Shown one piece after another: positions 1 to 12,020 of a DNA stretch of 64,000 bases. The notes under the pieces are model-generated. The model ran no database searches. It was given only the letters and a program-made list of their open reading frames with translations, and was not told where the DNA came from. The DNA comes from Eulemur rufifrons (taxonomy: Eukaryota > Chordata > Mammalia > Primates > Lemuridae), in assembly GCF_041146395.1 (NCBI RefSeq), contig NC_090984.1, positions 84,083,114 through 84,147,113 of the forward strand, in the 5' to 3' direction. A program made the position numbers and the translations under genes. Numbering within the stretch: the first letter of the stretch is position 1; every line of letters begins with the position of its first letter.

Positions 1-155
1 GGGACTGCATTGCAACTCTACTCCCTCTACCCAATCTTGCTTCTTCCCACCTCTTCTCTTCCTTTCCACAGTTGCTACCCTCTGTGGTTCTGCCTAATTA
101 CCTCCTGCATGCTAATCTCCGTCTCAGAGTCCACTTCCCCAGGCTGTTACTGTCG
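1..155 (+). mobile_element. Probable LTR 3' fragment (ERVL/MaLR-like)
   Basis: A pyrimidine-rich stretch is followed by TGCATGCTAATCTCCGTCTC and CAGAGTCCACTTCCCCAGG, resembling the 3' end of old mammalian ERVL/MaLR-type LTRs. The element is cut by the window edge, so its 5' part is not visible. No internal retroviral sequence accompanies it. Family name is uncertain. Confidence 0.4.
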
Positions 156-819
156 CTCCCAATATGAACAGTCATTCTACCAGATTCAGCCCTGCTGAAC
201 TCCCACCAGCCGGGCAAGAGTTAACCATCCCCAGAACTGCAGATGGGGGCTTGCCAGGGTTTGTTAAGTTAGGGAGGCATGAAATGAGCAGCCAGGCAGG
301 AATCAGAAACTCAGACCAGGAGCAGGCAAAAAAAGTACCAGGTGACATCAATTATAAAGGAGCAACATTGGGATCAAGTAGGTAAAACAGGTGAGAATCA
401 GGAGGTGGGGAGCCAGACTGTTGCTGACAACATGGGCAAGAAAATATGGCAACCATATTGGTAAGCAGTGTGACTTTGTAGCTATGACGGACATAACTGA
501 TAGGAAAATTATATGTAAGGTGGCTGTATCTCTTTGCCATACTAGAACAGAGCTTGTGATATTAACCGGCGTTAATTCATGGGAGAAGTGATTGGCAAGA
601 AGGATGATGACCTGTGGGGTGAAGATGTAAAACTAGAAGCCCTTTGTGGTTATTTGCTTAAAGATCAGCAAGGTGTTTCCCCTTCAAGGTATCTAATTTC
701 TTAAGGTAAAGAGTAACTGTAGTAGGACCTATAGGTTTTAGGCTCAGTCATGTGAAATTGCCAGTATTCGACTCTATTTCACCTACAAAAATGATAATTT
801 CATGTAGTTCTATCTAATA
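156..819. other. Unassigned non-coding stretch
   Basis: No repeat family, RNA gene or convincing exon is recognised. Open frames of 60-73 codons on both strands overlap one another and show no domain or signal peptide, as expected by chance. Base composition is ordinary. Confidence 0.5.
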
Positions 820-957
820 ATTTTAATTTATTTATTGTCTATCTTCCCCCACTAGAATTTAAATATTATTTGTTCAGTGCTGTGTCACAGTATCCAGTAC
901 GGTGTCTAACAGAGTAGGTACTCAATAAAAGTTTTTGATGAATTAAAGAAATGAATT
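820..957 (+). mobile_element. L2 LINE 3' end
   Basis: The order is typical of the L2 3' terminus: a CCCACTAGAATTTAAA segment, a decayed 'cagtgcctaacacagagtaggtactcaataaa' type block, then a GAATTAAAGAAATGAATT tail in place of the usual TGAA tandem tail. Only the last 140 bp or so remain. Retrotransposed long ago and non-functional. Confidence 0.7.
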
Positions 958-989
958 ACTTGGTCCCTAAATATTTTGAGGGCCATAAT

Positions 990-1445
990 TTACTGTAATA
1001 CCTAGGCCTCCTTCAGTCTTAAGTAACAGAATCTCAATCTATATTAGTTAGGCAAAGAAGAGAATTTGTTGGCTCAAACAATTGGAAATTCTAAAGGTAT
1101 CTTGTTTCAGGCACAGCTAGATCCAGGAGCTTGAATGATGATTTCGTCTCTTGCCACCATTCGACTGAATTTCTTCTGTATTGGCGTTATCCTCAGGCAG
1201 GTTCTTTCAACTTGGTAATTCCTAGAGTCTCCAGGCTTACAGTCATTAGCTTAGCAAACCCCAGAGAAAATAAAAGTGCCCATTTCCCAATAGTTCAAAT
1301 CAAAACTCCTAACCTTGACTTGCACAGAATCTACTTGGGCCATGTGTGAGGAGCCAAGGCAGGAGTTCAGGTCCACCTCAGTCAATGGGACTGGGATTGG
1401 GAGAGGTGGTGGTTCCCTGCAGGAGGATCTTGGTGCTGTTACCAA
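990..1445 (+). repeat. Old interspersed repeat, family unassigned
   Basis: Blocks such as TTGTTGGCTCAAACAATTGG, GGCACAGCTAGATCCAGGAG, TTATCCTCAGGCAGGTTCTT and CATTTCCCAATAGTTCAAAT follow one another in an order I have seen in dispersed mammalian repeats, but I cannot name the family. A 72-codon frame across it (1131-1349) has no recognisable domain and is treated as chance. Confidence 0.35.
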
Positions 1446-1449
1446 AATG

Positions 1450-1539
1450 ATAATTATAGTAATTAGCTGACACTTAATTGAACACTTATCTCCCGGGAAC
1501 TATTCTAAAGGCAATCCTCTCAAAAACCTTATGAGGCTG
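1450..1539 (+). mobile_element. MIR SINE, 5' piece
   Basis: TTAGCTGACACTTAATTGAA, then AACACTTATC and ACCTTATGAGG follow the MIR consensus order (target 'taacatttattgagcacttac' through 'cctatgaggta'). The copy stops abruptly at the start of the DNA transposon and resumes after it at 1983. Confidence 0.75.
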
Positions 1540-1982
1540 CAGTCCCCAACCTCCAGGCCATAGACAGGTACCAGTCTGTGGCCTGTTGGGAACCAGGCCG
1601 CACAGCAGGTAAGCGAGCAAAGCTTCCTCTGTATTTACAGTCACTCTCCATCACTTGCATCACTACATAAGCTCCGCCTCCTGTCAGATCACCAGCGGCA
1701 TTAGATTCTCATAGGAGCGTGAACCCTACTGTAAACTGCGCATGTGAGGGATCTAGGTTGCGTGCTCCTTATGAGAATCTAATGCCTGATGATCTGAGGT
1801 GGAGCCCAGGTGGTGATGCTAGCTCTGGGGAGCAGCTGCAAATACAGATTATCATTAGCAGAGAGGTTTGACTGCACAATAAATGTAATGTGCTTGAATC
1901 ATCCCAAAACCACCCCAACCCCCAGTCTGTGGAAAATTATCTTTCATGAAACTGATCCCTAGTGCCAAAAAGGTTGGGGCTG
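1540..1982. mobile_element. Non-autonomous hAT-like DNA transposon nested in MIR
   Basis: Terminal inverted repeats read CAGTCCCCAACC at the left and GGTTGGGGCTG at the right. A large internal palindrome is visible: GCATTAGATTCTCATAGGAG near 1698 is mirrored by CTCCTTATGAGAATCTAATG near 1766. The element carries no transposase. Imperfect 8-bp flanks (TATGAGGC and TATAAGGG) may be the decayed target-site duplication. The structure fits an MER1/Charlie-type element of placental mammals; the exact family name is uncertain. Confidence 0.7.
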
Positions 1983-2150
1983 CTGCTATAAGGGAAGCAC
2001 TGTTATTATCTCTATTTTATGCATGCGTGAACTGAAATCTAGAGAGGCTAAGTGTGTTCCCAAATTCACGTAGCTGGGAAGGCAGAGCCAGAATTAAAAC
2101 ATATAACAGTCCAGCTTATTGCCTATTCCCTTAACCACCACATTCTGCTA
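1983..2150 (+). mobile_element. MIR SINE, 3' piece
   Basis: Continues the MIR interrupted at 1539: GCACTGTTATTATCTCTATT, GAGAGGCTAAGTGTGTTCCC, TAGCTGGGAAGGCAGAGCC and CCCTTAACCACCACATTCTG follow the MIR core and 3' end in order. Together the two pieces make a nearly full-length MIR. Confidence 0.8.
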
Positions 2151-3829
2151 CCTGAAAAGGAGTTTAGGGGTAAAGGAAGACATGGATGTCCACTCTGCTT
2201 GGCTTATTCATTTACAGAGTCAAAGGTTTGGTAGAATCTAGTTCATGATGACACATGGAGAGTTACTGGTTCACCTGTTGTCAGAACGTTGCCAGGGATT
2301 TCTCGGAGACTCTGTCCCGGAAGTTGTTTCCTGGCTGCTCAGAAAGCAATTCCCCACAGCCATAGGTCCTCCCTTCTTGGTTTCCTCCCACATCCTTCTC
2401 CCTTGATGATTCCACCAAGTCAATTTGATTCCATTCAAAAACGATTTTTAGAGCATCTTCAATATACTCAAAGAATGCTCTGTGGTTGTATAAAAATATT
2501 ATTAAATTAAATATCTGAGTTATTATATTTAGGTTCCTTGCAGCTTTGACATTCCAGCAGGTTTGGGATATGTTTGAGTCATCAACTCTAGCTGATCCTT
2601 TGGATGCTGGAGCTGACTAGCTGATAAATGCCATATATCCCTTTTCTCTCTCCAATTCCTTAACCATCTTATTGAGAGTAACTTACCAAAGGTTCCTGCT
2701 AGCAGGCAAGGAGGAGGGGAGGCTCACTGTTCTGCTTTCCTGGGTCTGGAGGCTAGGAAAATGGTGGATGGTACTTGGTTGAAGGGAGCTTCAGGGAACT
2801 AGAGAACACAGAAGTCTGAACGTGAGTCCCCTTGTCTGGGGTGGATGGGACTTTGGGGCAGAACGTCTTATCAGCTTTATTTCCTGTACAATGAAAGTGG
2901 AATTAGATGAAGGATTTCAGTAAAGATTCTTCCCAGTAAGGCTCCTGCCTGGCTGATCCATGCACTCGTAGCTGTGGGACTGGTGGTTGTAATTTCTGTT
3001 TCTCTCTATGCAGTTACTCCTGTCTCCTTTCTGCAGATTTAGATTCTCTGTACCCTCTTAATGTTTGTTTATTCATGACATTAGCTCTCTCTTGCCCTGG
3101 TGCTGCCTCTGGGCCAGGCTTTCCATGGCTTGCCAGCTGAAGGGCTTACTATGTCTAAGTAACTCCATCTCAGTTAGTTCAAAGGTGTTAAGACTCTTAC
3201 TAGCTCATCCCAGATTGTAGATGAGTTCAATGTTGGATCAATGAACTTCCCTTGTCTTAGAAGCTGTGGCCAGAGGGCAGGATCACATGGCACTAATGTA
3301 AACCTAGGACCACACCCTTAGTAGGGGAGCTGTTGGCGGAGAGTGATTTCAGGGAAGAGCATAGATGTGCAGAAGTGGGGATGGGATAGTGGATGTGGGA
3401 TGGAAAAGCATAGAAATGATAAACCTGTCTGCTACATTCTCCAAAATTGTTGCTTTTTATAAAACAAAATAATTTTTTTCACTGGTATATCCACAGGGAA
3501 AATTCAACGAGATCTGGTTTTCTTGTTGATGATCTGTAAGTGACACTTAGTCCTGAAATTGATTTCTGAATTCTCATAAACTCACTATGGTCACGGGGGT
3601 TTTTATAATTGAAGGCGGATTGTTTTCTGCTTCTTCGAAAATAGGAACCTGGGTATGCCATACAGATAGCTCTCTACTAATCAGAACTTTGGGTTATTCT
3701 CAATACCTGTTCAAGCCGCAAAAGAGATTTTCCTGCATTTAGTCATTGCATATAACTTCATGAAAGAGTAAACTGAAAAAATTAACACTAAGAATAATCA
3801 TTTTAATTGTCAAGTCAAAAGCCCTGTTA
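2151..3829. other. Unassigned non-coding stretch
   Basis: No family recognised. There is a short AT-rich run near 2490-2530 and otherwise mixed-composition DNA. A minus-strand frame of 60 codons (3479-3661) and plus-strand frames near 2289-2510 have no recognisable content. Confidence 0.5.
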
Positions 3830-4510
3830 TTAAAGAGGAGGGGACTGTGATTGGCAAAAATTAAAAAGTCACCTGATATCAAGTGCTAATAAGAATGTGA
3901 GAATTCTTCTGTGCCGCAGGTTGGCATGCAGGCTAGCATGGACATACTGGGGAGCAAAATGTGAATCTGTAGTAAAAATATGTACATGAATATGTAATAA
4001 AATAAGTATCCTGGGTCTTCTCCATGACCCAGTAGTCTAATTCTCAGGGTTAGACCCAAGAGAAATTCTTCCACTGACTAAAGAGGGTATATATGAGAAT
4101 ATTTACAGCAACTTTATGGTAGCTGGTAGCTAGACTGGTGATGACTAGATGTCCCTCACTGGAAGTAATGGGTAAGTAAAATGTTATGATGCATTCTATG
4201 TAATCATAGGCTGGAGTTTCAAATAATCAACTAGATTCACATACAGAAGCATGGCTAGACCTTAATGAGAGTATTGAGTGAAAAAGTAACAAACAGAAGG
4301 AGAGTTTATTGCAGTATTAATCATGTAAATTAAAAGCAAGTAACTGCTCAAAACGACACACTAAAATCTTCAAGGACACATGGATGTCCAGGGACATATG
4401 GTAACACATTAGAGGCACTGCCTGTGGCTGGGAGGGGAATGGGAGTGGGGATGAAGTATGAAAAGGGAAAATAATCAAATAAAATGTAAAAGAAAAAAAA
4501 ATGAGAGGGT
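3830..4510 (+). mobile_element. L1/HAL1-like LINE remnant
   Basis: GGCAAAAATTAAAAAGTCAC, ATCAAGTGCTAATAAGAATG, TTTACAGCAACTTTATGGTA and the GTAATGGGTAAG to GCATGGCTAGACCTTAATGA order follow the 3' ORF2-end to 3'-UTR layout of old L1/HAL1 elements. An A-rich end lies near 4475-4500. Heavily mutated, with no intact frame. Confidence 0.6.
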
Positions 4511-7189
4511 TTTGCATAACCAGATGCTGATAGTGAGTCACAAACTGAGTAATATGACAATTCTCAATATTCTACACCTGAGGGCTAAAGAAGACACTAA
4601 GAAAAGTAGAAGGGGAAAGCTTAGCTAAAATAGCAGAGGAACACACTTATAACTGGTGGAAAAGGTAGAAGCCAGTGACCTCTGGTTCTAAGTTCTCTCT
4701 CCTCTACCACTAAGTCTGATGCTGGATAATCTGGGATGGGGGTGACCTGGTTCTTGTACCTAATCTTCTAGCTGTCTGACATAGAGGGAAAATGGAGGCC
4801 AGTGAGAAGGTTGACTGCCCACTGGAACAGTGACGATGAGATATGGGAGAAATCTAAGTAAGTCCTGAGCTGCACCCAGGCCTCTAGATGAAAACCAGCA
4901 GGAAGTGGCTCCAGTTCTGCCACCTGAGACTCTTTGGTCTCAGTGAGATGGACTAATCCAAACTCTATCCCAGGCCCATTAGTCTACCATTGTCTCTCTT
5001 GAAAGCTCATCTCCAATGAAAGTGTCCTGTGGAGAGATGGGACTCAGAAAGCACTCGCCCTCTTTCCACTTGTGGCCCGACTAAGGAAACAGCCTGCTGC
5101 CCGCCATGACCCATGGCAAAGTGCATACAAGTTCTCGTCCCAGTTGCCTTCCTGTTAGAGGAGTCAAGCAAACATGCTTGCTCTAATCTTGTAAAAAAAT
5201 TCCTCCTTGGATATCTAAGGAAATGTGATATGAAGAGATAACAGATAAAACTGGCACACTTAAACATGCCATTTTTGGGTTGTTTAGTCATTCCTTCGGG
5301 TGATTAATTGTCCAGGATAATCTGAAAAATAGGAAATAAGGTAGAATTACACTTTGTATAGGAACTATGTGAAAGCAAGCTGCTCAAACTACAAAAAGCA
5401 AGAACATTTTGAAACAAAGTGCTCTTTTCATCCAATAATTTTTTAATCAGGAAAATATTGGAACTTCCCCCCTCCCTCATTTCTCTTGAATATTCCCACT
5501 TTCTCCCCAGGACTTTAACATCTCTTACCTAAGGAGACGTGGGAATTTATTTTACAAGCCAAAGCTTTAAGGATAATTAAAATCAATATTAACATGCATC
5601 ACCTCCTTTTCCGGTAGCCACAGCTCTAAGCTTCTCCCCAGAGAAGACAGTGTCCACCTCTCCCATCTGCAGCAATGGGTTTCACTGGATTGTCAAGAAG
5701 TTACACTCAATAGGTAGCATGGCTATGTTACCCAAACTGGAAAAACTGTCTTTTGAATCTCAATGCTAAATTGTACATCTGCGTTCTGCCTGATGAAGTA
5801 AGACCCTCATTAACTTTTCAGAATGTTTGCGTGCATTTTCTGCAGAATGCCAGAGGTGTGTTCTTCCGTGGAATCAGCACTCTATGGCATGTTGTAGAGT
5901 CCGTGGTCAGATGGGCTGCTCTTTCCCCAAGGAAGATCCACCTCTCCATTGGTGATTACTGCAAAGGACCAGATGTTTTCCTTTAACCTCCTATTGGTTC
6001 TAATCTCCCTCAATCTTTGATCCTAGCCCCACTTGAAAGTAACCCTTCATTTAGCTCCTCTTGGGTGGTCCTCAGTGGAGATTTAGTTAATTCTAACTTC
6101 TTGTACAGTCTTTCCCCATGTGCTGCCATGGTAAAATTCTACCTTTCTAATTGCTAAGAGGAAAATTGTTAATCCTTTTGATTCAGGGAGCAGTGTAATA
6201 GCCTTAAAATTGGCAACTTAATTGAAAAACTCAGAAATTGCTGACTCCTTGGGGTAGTTCTTTAATAGCCTTTCCCTCCCAATTCTTTTCTTTTATTTTT
6301 TCTAAATAAAATAAAACAAAAATTGTTATTTAAAGTGGCCTTTCAAAAGACTATCTTCTTGTTATCTCTCTATTTCAAGATTCCATTTGGATTTCATGCA
6401 CGGTCTCAGGTATTTTATTGGTTCTTACAGATCAGCTTAGTGGGTTATTATAGAAAATACCCGCTGGAATACAGAAGGGACATGTGACACCAACTAATGG
6501 GAAATAGAAATTCTTTCCCTCCCTCTGTTCCCATTATGTAAGAATAAACAACTTAAATTGCTACTCTTAGATTCCAAGAGTTGTCTAGGCTACATATGTC
6601 AAATATCAGTGTGAGTTTGGAAGATTGAGTTATTCTGCATTATGACTGGTATATATTAGTATTCTCTTGACTTCATTATCAAAAGCTAACCAAACAGGCT
6701 AGTTTTTTGAAAGAGACCTCCAATTTTGCTTTGGGTTCATAAAAGCAAATGCCTTTAAAAAATTCTGGAAATAGAAAGGTTTCTGGGTTCTTGGCATAGT
6801 CCATTGATCTTACTTATGAATAGAGAAAAGGTCAAGGATTTTGCTTATTTGTTTTCCATAGGCACTCTAAATTTTCAAAGATTTGGAGACTTTTAAGGGA
6901 CTTTTAAGAGACACTTAATTTGTTACAGATGCATTAACATATTGAATTTATGTGAAAGACTGAAGGCCAGGCAAAGGATATTGGGTTCATTATTTATTAG
7001 TAGAGCTAGTCAAAACTTCCCTGTTTTAACCAAGTGGTGGTTTGGCCCCTATTCAAGAAGACATCTCTTAATATTGCTGTCCCCAGCAATTAATGTACAC
7101 TGGGAGGGTGGCTGTGCCTCTCCTGTAGTCAACCATATTGGCCTCTAGACCAAGTGGGTCTCTCTCTCCTCTCTCCAGACTGGACATGA
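4511..7189. other. Unassigned, largely repeat-poor stretch
   Basis: I recognise no element with confidence. Frames of 60-94 codons (for example minus 5007-5291 and plus 5753-5986) show no domain, signal peptide or membrane pattern that would support a gene. A T-rich and A-rich stretch lies around 6280-6330. Confidence 0.45.
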
Positions 7190-7715
7190 TGCTTCTGGGG
7201 AATTACCTCAAAACATGTGCTACTGTTGCTTTCTGGCCAAAATGAAGCTCATTAGTGAGGCCTAAAATTGTGTGGGGTCTGAGCTGCTCTCCCTGTCTAG
7301 TCTTCTTTCCCATCTTATCCCCCATGCTCTCTTTTCCTGGCACACTGGCCTTTTTCCAGTGTTTCTGACTCACCACCCTCCCTCCCCTTTTGTGGAAAAC
7401 TCTCCCCTGACGGTCTCTTGGATGACTCCTGCCCAATCCTTGCCTCCTCTGCAAAGTCTTTCCTTCCTGATTGTGTCACATAATTTATGATAAGCTCTTA
7501 TATTACCATGTTCTTCACATCCCAGTTTCAATTTTACATTTATTGATATTTTATTTGATTGTCTTTCTACTCCACTATTTTGAGAGCTCCAGGAGATAGG
7601 TTGAGTTTTGTTCACTCATGTGTCTCCAGTACTTAAGAATGTGCCTGGTAGTAAGTGTTCAATAGATATCAGTAAAATTAGTGAATGAAAGAATGAGTGA
7701 ATGAATGAATGAATG
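7190..7715 (+). mobile_element. L2 LINE 3' region with TGAA tail
   Basis: The L2 3' order is clear: GGCACACTGGCCTTTTTCCAG, a TCCTTGCCTCCTCTGCAAAG block, TTTTGAGAGCTCCAGGAGAT, ATGTGCCTGGTAGTAAGTGT, then a (GAAT)n tail near 7681-7714. This is about 520 bp of the 3' end. Frames on both strands here are by-products. Confidence 0.8.
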
Positions 7716-7724
7716 TATAACATT

Positions 7725-7895
7725 AAGGTTTGCTTGACCTGCACCCGACACTTTCCTGTATCAAGTTGATGTTTTTATTCTTAGGCTCATACTTTCAGGT
7801 GTCTTTGCATCTGTTCTCTTGGATTATTAAATTTCTAGAGGGTAAAGACCGGCTCTCATGTTTCTCCTGTCCAGTTCTCAGTGCAGTCTCACACA
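7725..7895 (+). mobile_element. Possible second L2 3' fragment
   Basis: TATTAAATTTCTAGAGGGTAAAGACC and TCCTGTCCAGTTCTCAGTGCAG resemble the 'gagggcagggact...agtgcctggcac' part of L2, directly downstream of the better-preserved copy. The match is short and could be coincidental. Confidence 0.35.
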
Positions 7896-9394
7896 GAGAC
7901 AAGAGTCAGAACCACATCTTTCAGGTTGGAGGACAGAGAACACAATAACATGTGACCCTCTTCTTTCTAAACAGCTGGAATATATTTAAATTGAAGAGCT
8001 AGAGAAGAAGCAGAGATGGCCCCACAAGACAAAGGCAGCCTGAAAGGTATATAGAGAAGGTATGCAGCATGTGTACCCTACTGAATGACCCATCTGAATC
8101 TCAAGGTTGAGTTAGTGCCTAAAAAGCCTTTGGATTTCTCTGAGCACCAGCCTGCAGTGGCCATTTTCATGCATGAGCCCCCTGAGGGAGAACATATGCC
8201 CTGCCTCCATTGGAATCCTAATAGAACTATCAAAGTCATATGGCATTAGCCATGCAATTTGCGAAGCATAAGCAGTATGTTCTGCAATGATGTAAGTCAA
8301 AATGGAAAATTAAACTTTACCATGGCAAGTTCCACTTACCTCTCCTTCCCTTTATCTCCCCAAATTTTGTCTTATTGAGCATCTGCCCCATTGTAAGTTT
8401 TTAGAGTTACCCCACAGTTCTGAGGCCCTCAGAGTGGCCCTTGGAGCCCCTGACCACACAGGCTGGCCCAAAGGACAGCTGTTGACAGTGCTCATTAGTG
8501 ACTCCCATTTAGATAATTGCCCATATCCCTGGAGTTTCCTATCGGGTTAGCTCTGGCCAAATCCAGAGTTTCTCTTTCAAATTGGTCTTCAGTCTAGGAA
8601 CAGACACTAGAATCCAGTACTAAAACTACTTTTATAAACTTTCACCCTTATTTTTGCTATTGTTTGTCATGTTTTAAAGAATTTTTTTTAAAAAATTGTG
8701 TTCTTGGATGATTTAACATAAGAATCCAATTTTACTGTCTTCTACCCACATTTGTCTATGTAGAATTTTTACTGTTGTATTGAAGGAGACAAATTTAACC
8801 TTTTAATAAGAAAAGTTCATCTTCCTGCTGATGACTACCAAAGGAAAAACATATAATTTAAGCTATTTCTTCTCTACTTTATCCATTGCTTGCCAAATTT
8901 AGAAACAAAAATTGGAAAATCTCACACTTTCCAAATGAGTCCCTGTGGTAAATAGAACCTTAGCCTTTTTTTTTTTTTTTTTACCACACTGTATATGATA
9001 GTGCTTTTAAAAGCATTTAAACATAGGTAATAATGTGTCTTAAAGACTGGAACTATTGATTTATAAAGTTAGGTGTGAATAAAATCTAAAGATAAATAGT
9101 GTATCATTAAAAAGTGAAATAATATTATTTTGATTCATACTTGACAATTTTTCAAAAGAATGTTAAGCTCTTACATAAATATATGGCCTCCCCAGCTGTT
9201 CAAATAGTATGATTAATTAAATGGATTCTGTCTGAAAACCAACACTAGCTCTTGTTCTCAAATTGCAAATATGTCAAATGTAAAGGAAAATGGAAAAGCA
9301 TTCCTCTGGTATCTACTGCATTTGAGGCAAAGAATTAATATTGTTGAAATTCCAAAATATTCCTTAGATGTATGTATGTATGTGTTTGTGGTAT
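7896..9394. other. Unassigned stretch with a 17-T tract
   Basis: No family or gene recognised. A poly-T run of 17 lies at 8966-8982, which could be the tail of an otherwise unrecognisable minus-strand retroposon. The surrounding 8.6-9.2 kb is AT-rich. Confidence 0.45.
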
Positions 9395-9454
9395 ATGTGT
9401 GTGTGTGTGTGTGTGTGGTTGTATGTGTATACACACACACACACACATATATAT
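9395..9454. repeat. Compound (TG)n/(AC)n/(AT)n microsatellite, self-complementary
   Basis: A TG dinucleotide run (about 9395-9418) is followed by a GTTGTATGTGTAT spacer, an AC run (about 9429-9446) and a short AT run. The TG and AC arms are reverse complements, so the locus can fold into a long hairpin. A TATG tetranucleotide run lies just upstream (9369-9382). Confidence 0.9.
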
Positions 9455-9689
9455 CTTCTAATGGCAGGAAATTTCATTTATCCACTATTTGGCAATTTCA
9501 TCTATCCAGAATAAAGCCAAGAACCTGTTAAAAGTCAACAAAAAAGACTTCTTAGAAGCCCAGACAGAGGTGATCAAAGTCTACTCACTACAGCTCATGC
9601 ACTTAAATGTAGAAAGAAAAAACCCCATAGACCTTCAGTTAGAATATTACTGTTTTTATTTTAGTACAAGTTGACTTGTCTGGAGGGTA

Positions 9690-10240
9690 CAAAGCATGAA
9701 GGGGTTTCTGAGGCAAATTACAGAGGTTGATTGGCATTGAAAAGTAGGAAATCAAAGAAAGTTACCGAGTAGGAAAAAGACATTATTAGACATGTTGTTT
9801 AGGAAAATTAATCTGAAGTGTGTAGAATATATTGCAGAGGCTGGAAATCAAAGGAAGTTATCAGACTATTGCATTAGTCCAGATCCTATGGCATTAGTCC
9901 AGATGAGCAGTAATAAAGTTCTGAACAAGGATATGGAGAGAAAAGTAAAGTCTTAAGAAACTTAAGAGATAAAGAAGCAGTAGAATAACAAGGAGTTGGG
10001 AATTATTTGGGTTGGGAGACAAAGAAGGAGAAAAATCAAAGATTTCTTTGAAAAATTCGAGTCTATAAAATCATAGTGCTTCTGGCAGAATTAGGAAACA
10101 TGGGAACAGGTTTGGGTGGGGGTGGAGGAGGGTGGTAAATTCAATTCTGCAGTTTGAAGTGCATGTAGGATATCCAGGAGATGTCAAATAGGGGGACAAA
10201 TGCAGAGTTGGACTGCTTCTAGAACCAGGCATGAAAGGAA
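9690..10240 (-). mobile_element. L2 LINE internal/3' region, reverse orientation
   Basis: Read on the plus strand, the segment follows reverse-complement L2: ATTGCATTAGTCCAGATCC, GAGTTGGGAATTATTTGGG, a 'caaagatttctttg...aaattcgag' segment, a G-rich middle and GTAGGATATCCAGGAGATGTC. A 21-bp direct duplication (GCATTAGTCCAGAT at about 9877 and 9898) lies inside. Confidence 0.55.
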
Positions 10241-10242
10241 AA

Positions 10243-10325
10243 GCCATAATAGCTAATGTTTACTGAGGACTTAGAAAGTGTGAGGCACTCTCCTACACAT
10301 TTTTCATGTATTAATGATTCACTAT
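10243..10325 (+). mobile_element. MIR SINE fragment
   Basis: ATAGCTAATGTTTACTGAGG, then GTGTGAGGCACTCTCCTACA and a CATTTTTCATGTATTAATGATTCAC segment follow the MIR core. Truncated at the 3' side. Confidence 0.7.
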
Positions 10326-11417
10326 TTTTAGTTCATTTTAAAAATTAATTTTTAATTCCCTAAAAAGTGTAAAAGTAAAATATAATCATTATAAAAATTC
10401 AAACCATAGGTAAGGATGAAAACTCAAAAGAAAGACAAGATATGGTAAGTTACATAAATAACTTGGTTTTGTTTTAAAATAATGTTTATAGACAATTAGA
10501 ATCAATTTGAAAGACACTTCAAGAGGAAGTTAACAGCTTCATAGAAAAGGAGAAAATATCAAAACTACAAGAAGTAGAAAAAAAGAACCAAAACAAACAA
10601 ATATACCACCACCAACAATAAAGCATAATAAATTCATAGCAATCTAGGCCTCTCTAGGACAGAAGCAGTCTCTCTCACTTGACTAAGATCTGGGGTTCTC
10701 GCTCAAATATCCCAGTACATAACTGATGTTAAAATAATATCAGGTAAAAGGTTAATTTATTTTTTATGTAACTTTTTAGGAAGACAGAAAAATCTAGATT
10801 CTATAGTGCTCTAAATCAAAGATCTGTGGCTCTATGAATTAAACTGTAATGTAATCAATAAAGTCAGCAAGACTGCATGAGTTATTTCATGCTGTTGGGT
10901 TTTCTTAGTCACATTTGTAACAAGCTAGGTGGCAGCCCTTTCTTTTCAGGCAAGCAGGATCTGGGCCTAGGTTGAAATTCTACTAGTGGGGACTAGTATT
11001 GGAATGGATATGTTTTTCTGCACTTTGAGGACTCTAACTAAAGGGAAATTAGAATCAAAGTCTGAGATGAGGGCTGGGCCCAGGAAGTAAGGGAAGTTTC
11101 AAAGTATCTAGTCCAAAGGTAATGGATGCAAAAGACAAAAACCAGATTTAAAGCAATGGATCACATCAGAGAGCTACAGGCAAGGTGGAGTAATGGGTTT
11201 GAGAGAAGGGACCAAAACAATTCCCAGAAGCAATGGGTTGTCACAGACCTTTTCTAGGATAACCAGAATCAAGCATAAAGGCAAGGAGGGAATAATGTGG
11301 GCATCAGTTCTCTAAATGTAAAAATGGAAGCTTGTCCAATAAATAAAAATGAAAGAAACCAAAGAGTTTACAGAGAAATCTGGAGAAACATTTGGAAGGC
11401 AAGAAGCAGGATAAATT
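10326..11417. other. Unassigned AT-rich stretch
   Basis: A-rich sequence at 10505-10640 could be a decayed L1/HAL1 coding-strand remnant, but no diagnostic block is clear. The remainder (to 11417) has no recognised element and no supported gene. Confidence 0.4.
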
Positions 11418-11525
11418 AATATATGTGTGTGCATGTATGTGTATATATACACACATATATGTACATATCATAATATAAATGTATACATATATTAAATATA
11501 TGTATATGCCTGTTATATACATTAG
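11418..11525. repeat. AT/TG-rich low-complexity repeat
   Basis: Degenerate alternating purine-pyrimidine DNA: TATATGTGTGTGCATGTATG, GTGTATATATACACACATAT and several further ATATGTATA-type palindromes. The minus-strand 83-codon frame crossing it (11304-11555) is rich in Tyr and Ile from this repeat and is not a gene. Confidence 0.8.
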
Positions 11526-11604
11526 GATATAAAATAGAATATGAGGAGTTACCACTGTTCATTATTTACCTCCACTAATGATCAAACAGAAAGGAGAAAA
11601 GAGC

Positions 11605-12020
11605 TTAACTTTTTAAAAACAGCTTTACTGATGTATAATTGATATTAAATGTACATATTTAATGCGGACAATTTGATGAGTTTGGACATATGCAAGCATC
11701 CACGATATTATGATCACATTCAAAGTTATAGACATATACACCACCTCCCAAAGTTTCCTTGTGTCCCTTTGTTTTGTTTTAGTAAGAATACTTAACTTGA
11801 GATTTACACTCTTAAAAAATTTGGAAGTGTAAAATACCATACCATTAACCATGGGCACTATGTTGTACAGCAGACTCATTTGTCTAGCATAACTGAAACT
11901 TTACACCCAATGAACAGCAACTCCTCATTTCTCCTACTCACCCAGTCGCTGGCAACCACTATTGTATTCTCTGCTTCTATGAGTTTGACTACTATAGATA
12001 CTTCATATAAGTGGAATCCT
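11605..12020 (-). mobile_element. L1 3' UTR segment, reverse orientation (3' half of an inverted L1)
   Basis: CAGCTTTACTGATGTATAATTG and the run through ACACCCAATGAACAGCAACT, AGTCGCTGGCAACCACTATT to ACTTCATATAAGTGGAATCC is the reverse complement of the 3' end of old L1 subfamilies; the same order appears in the minus-strand L1 at 42605-42870. It joins directly to plus-strand ORF2 sequence at about 12021. Confidence 0.75.
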
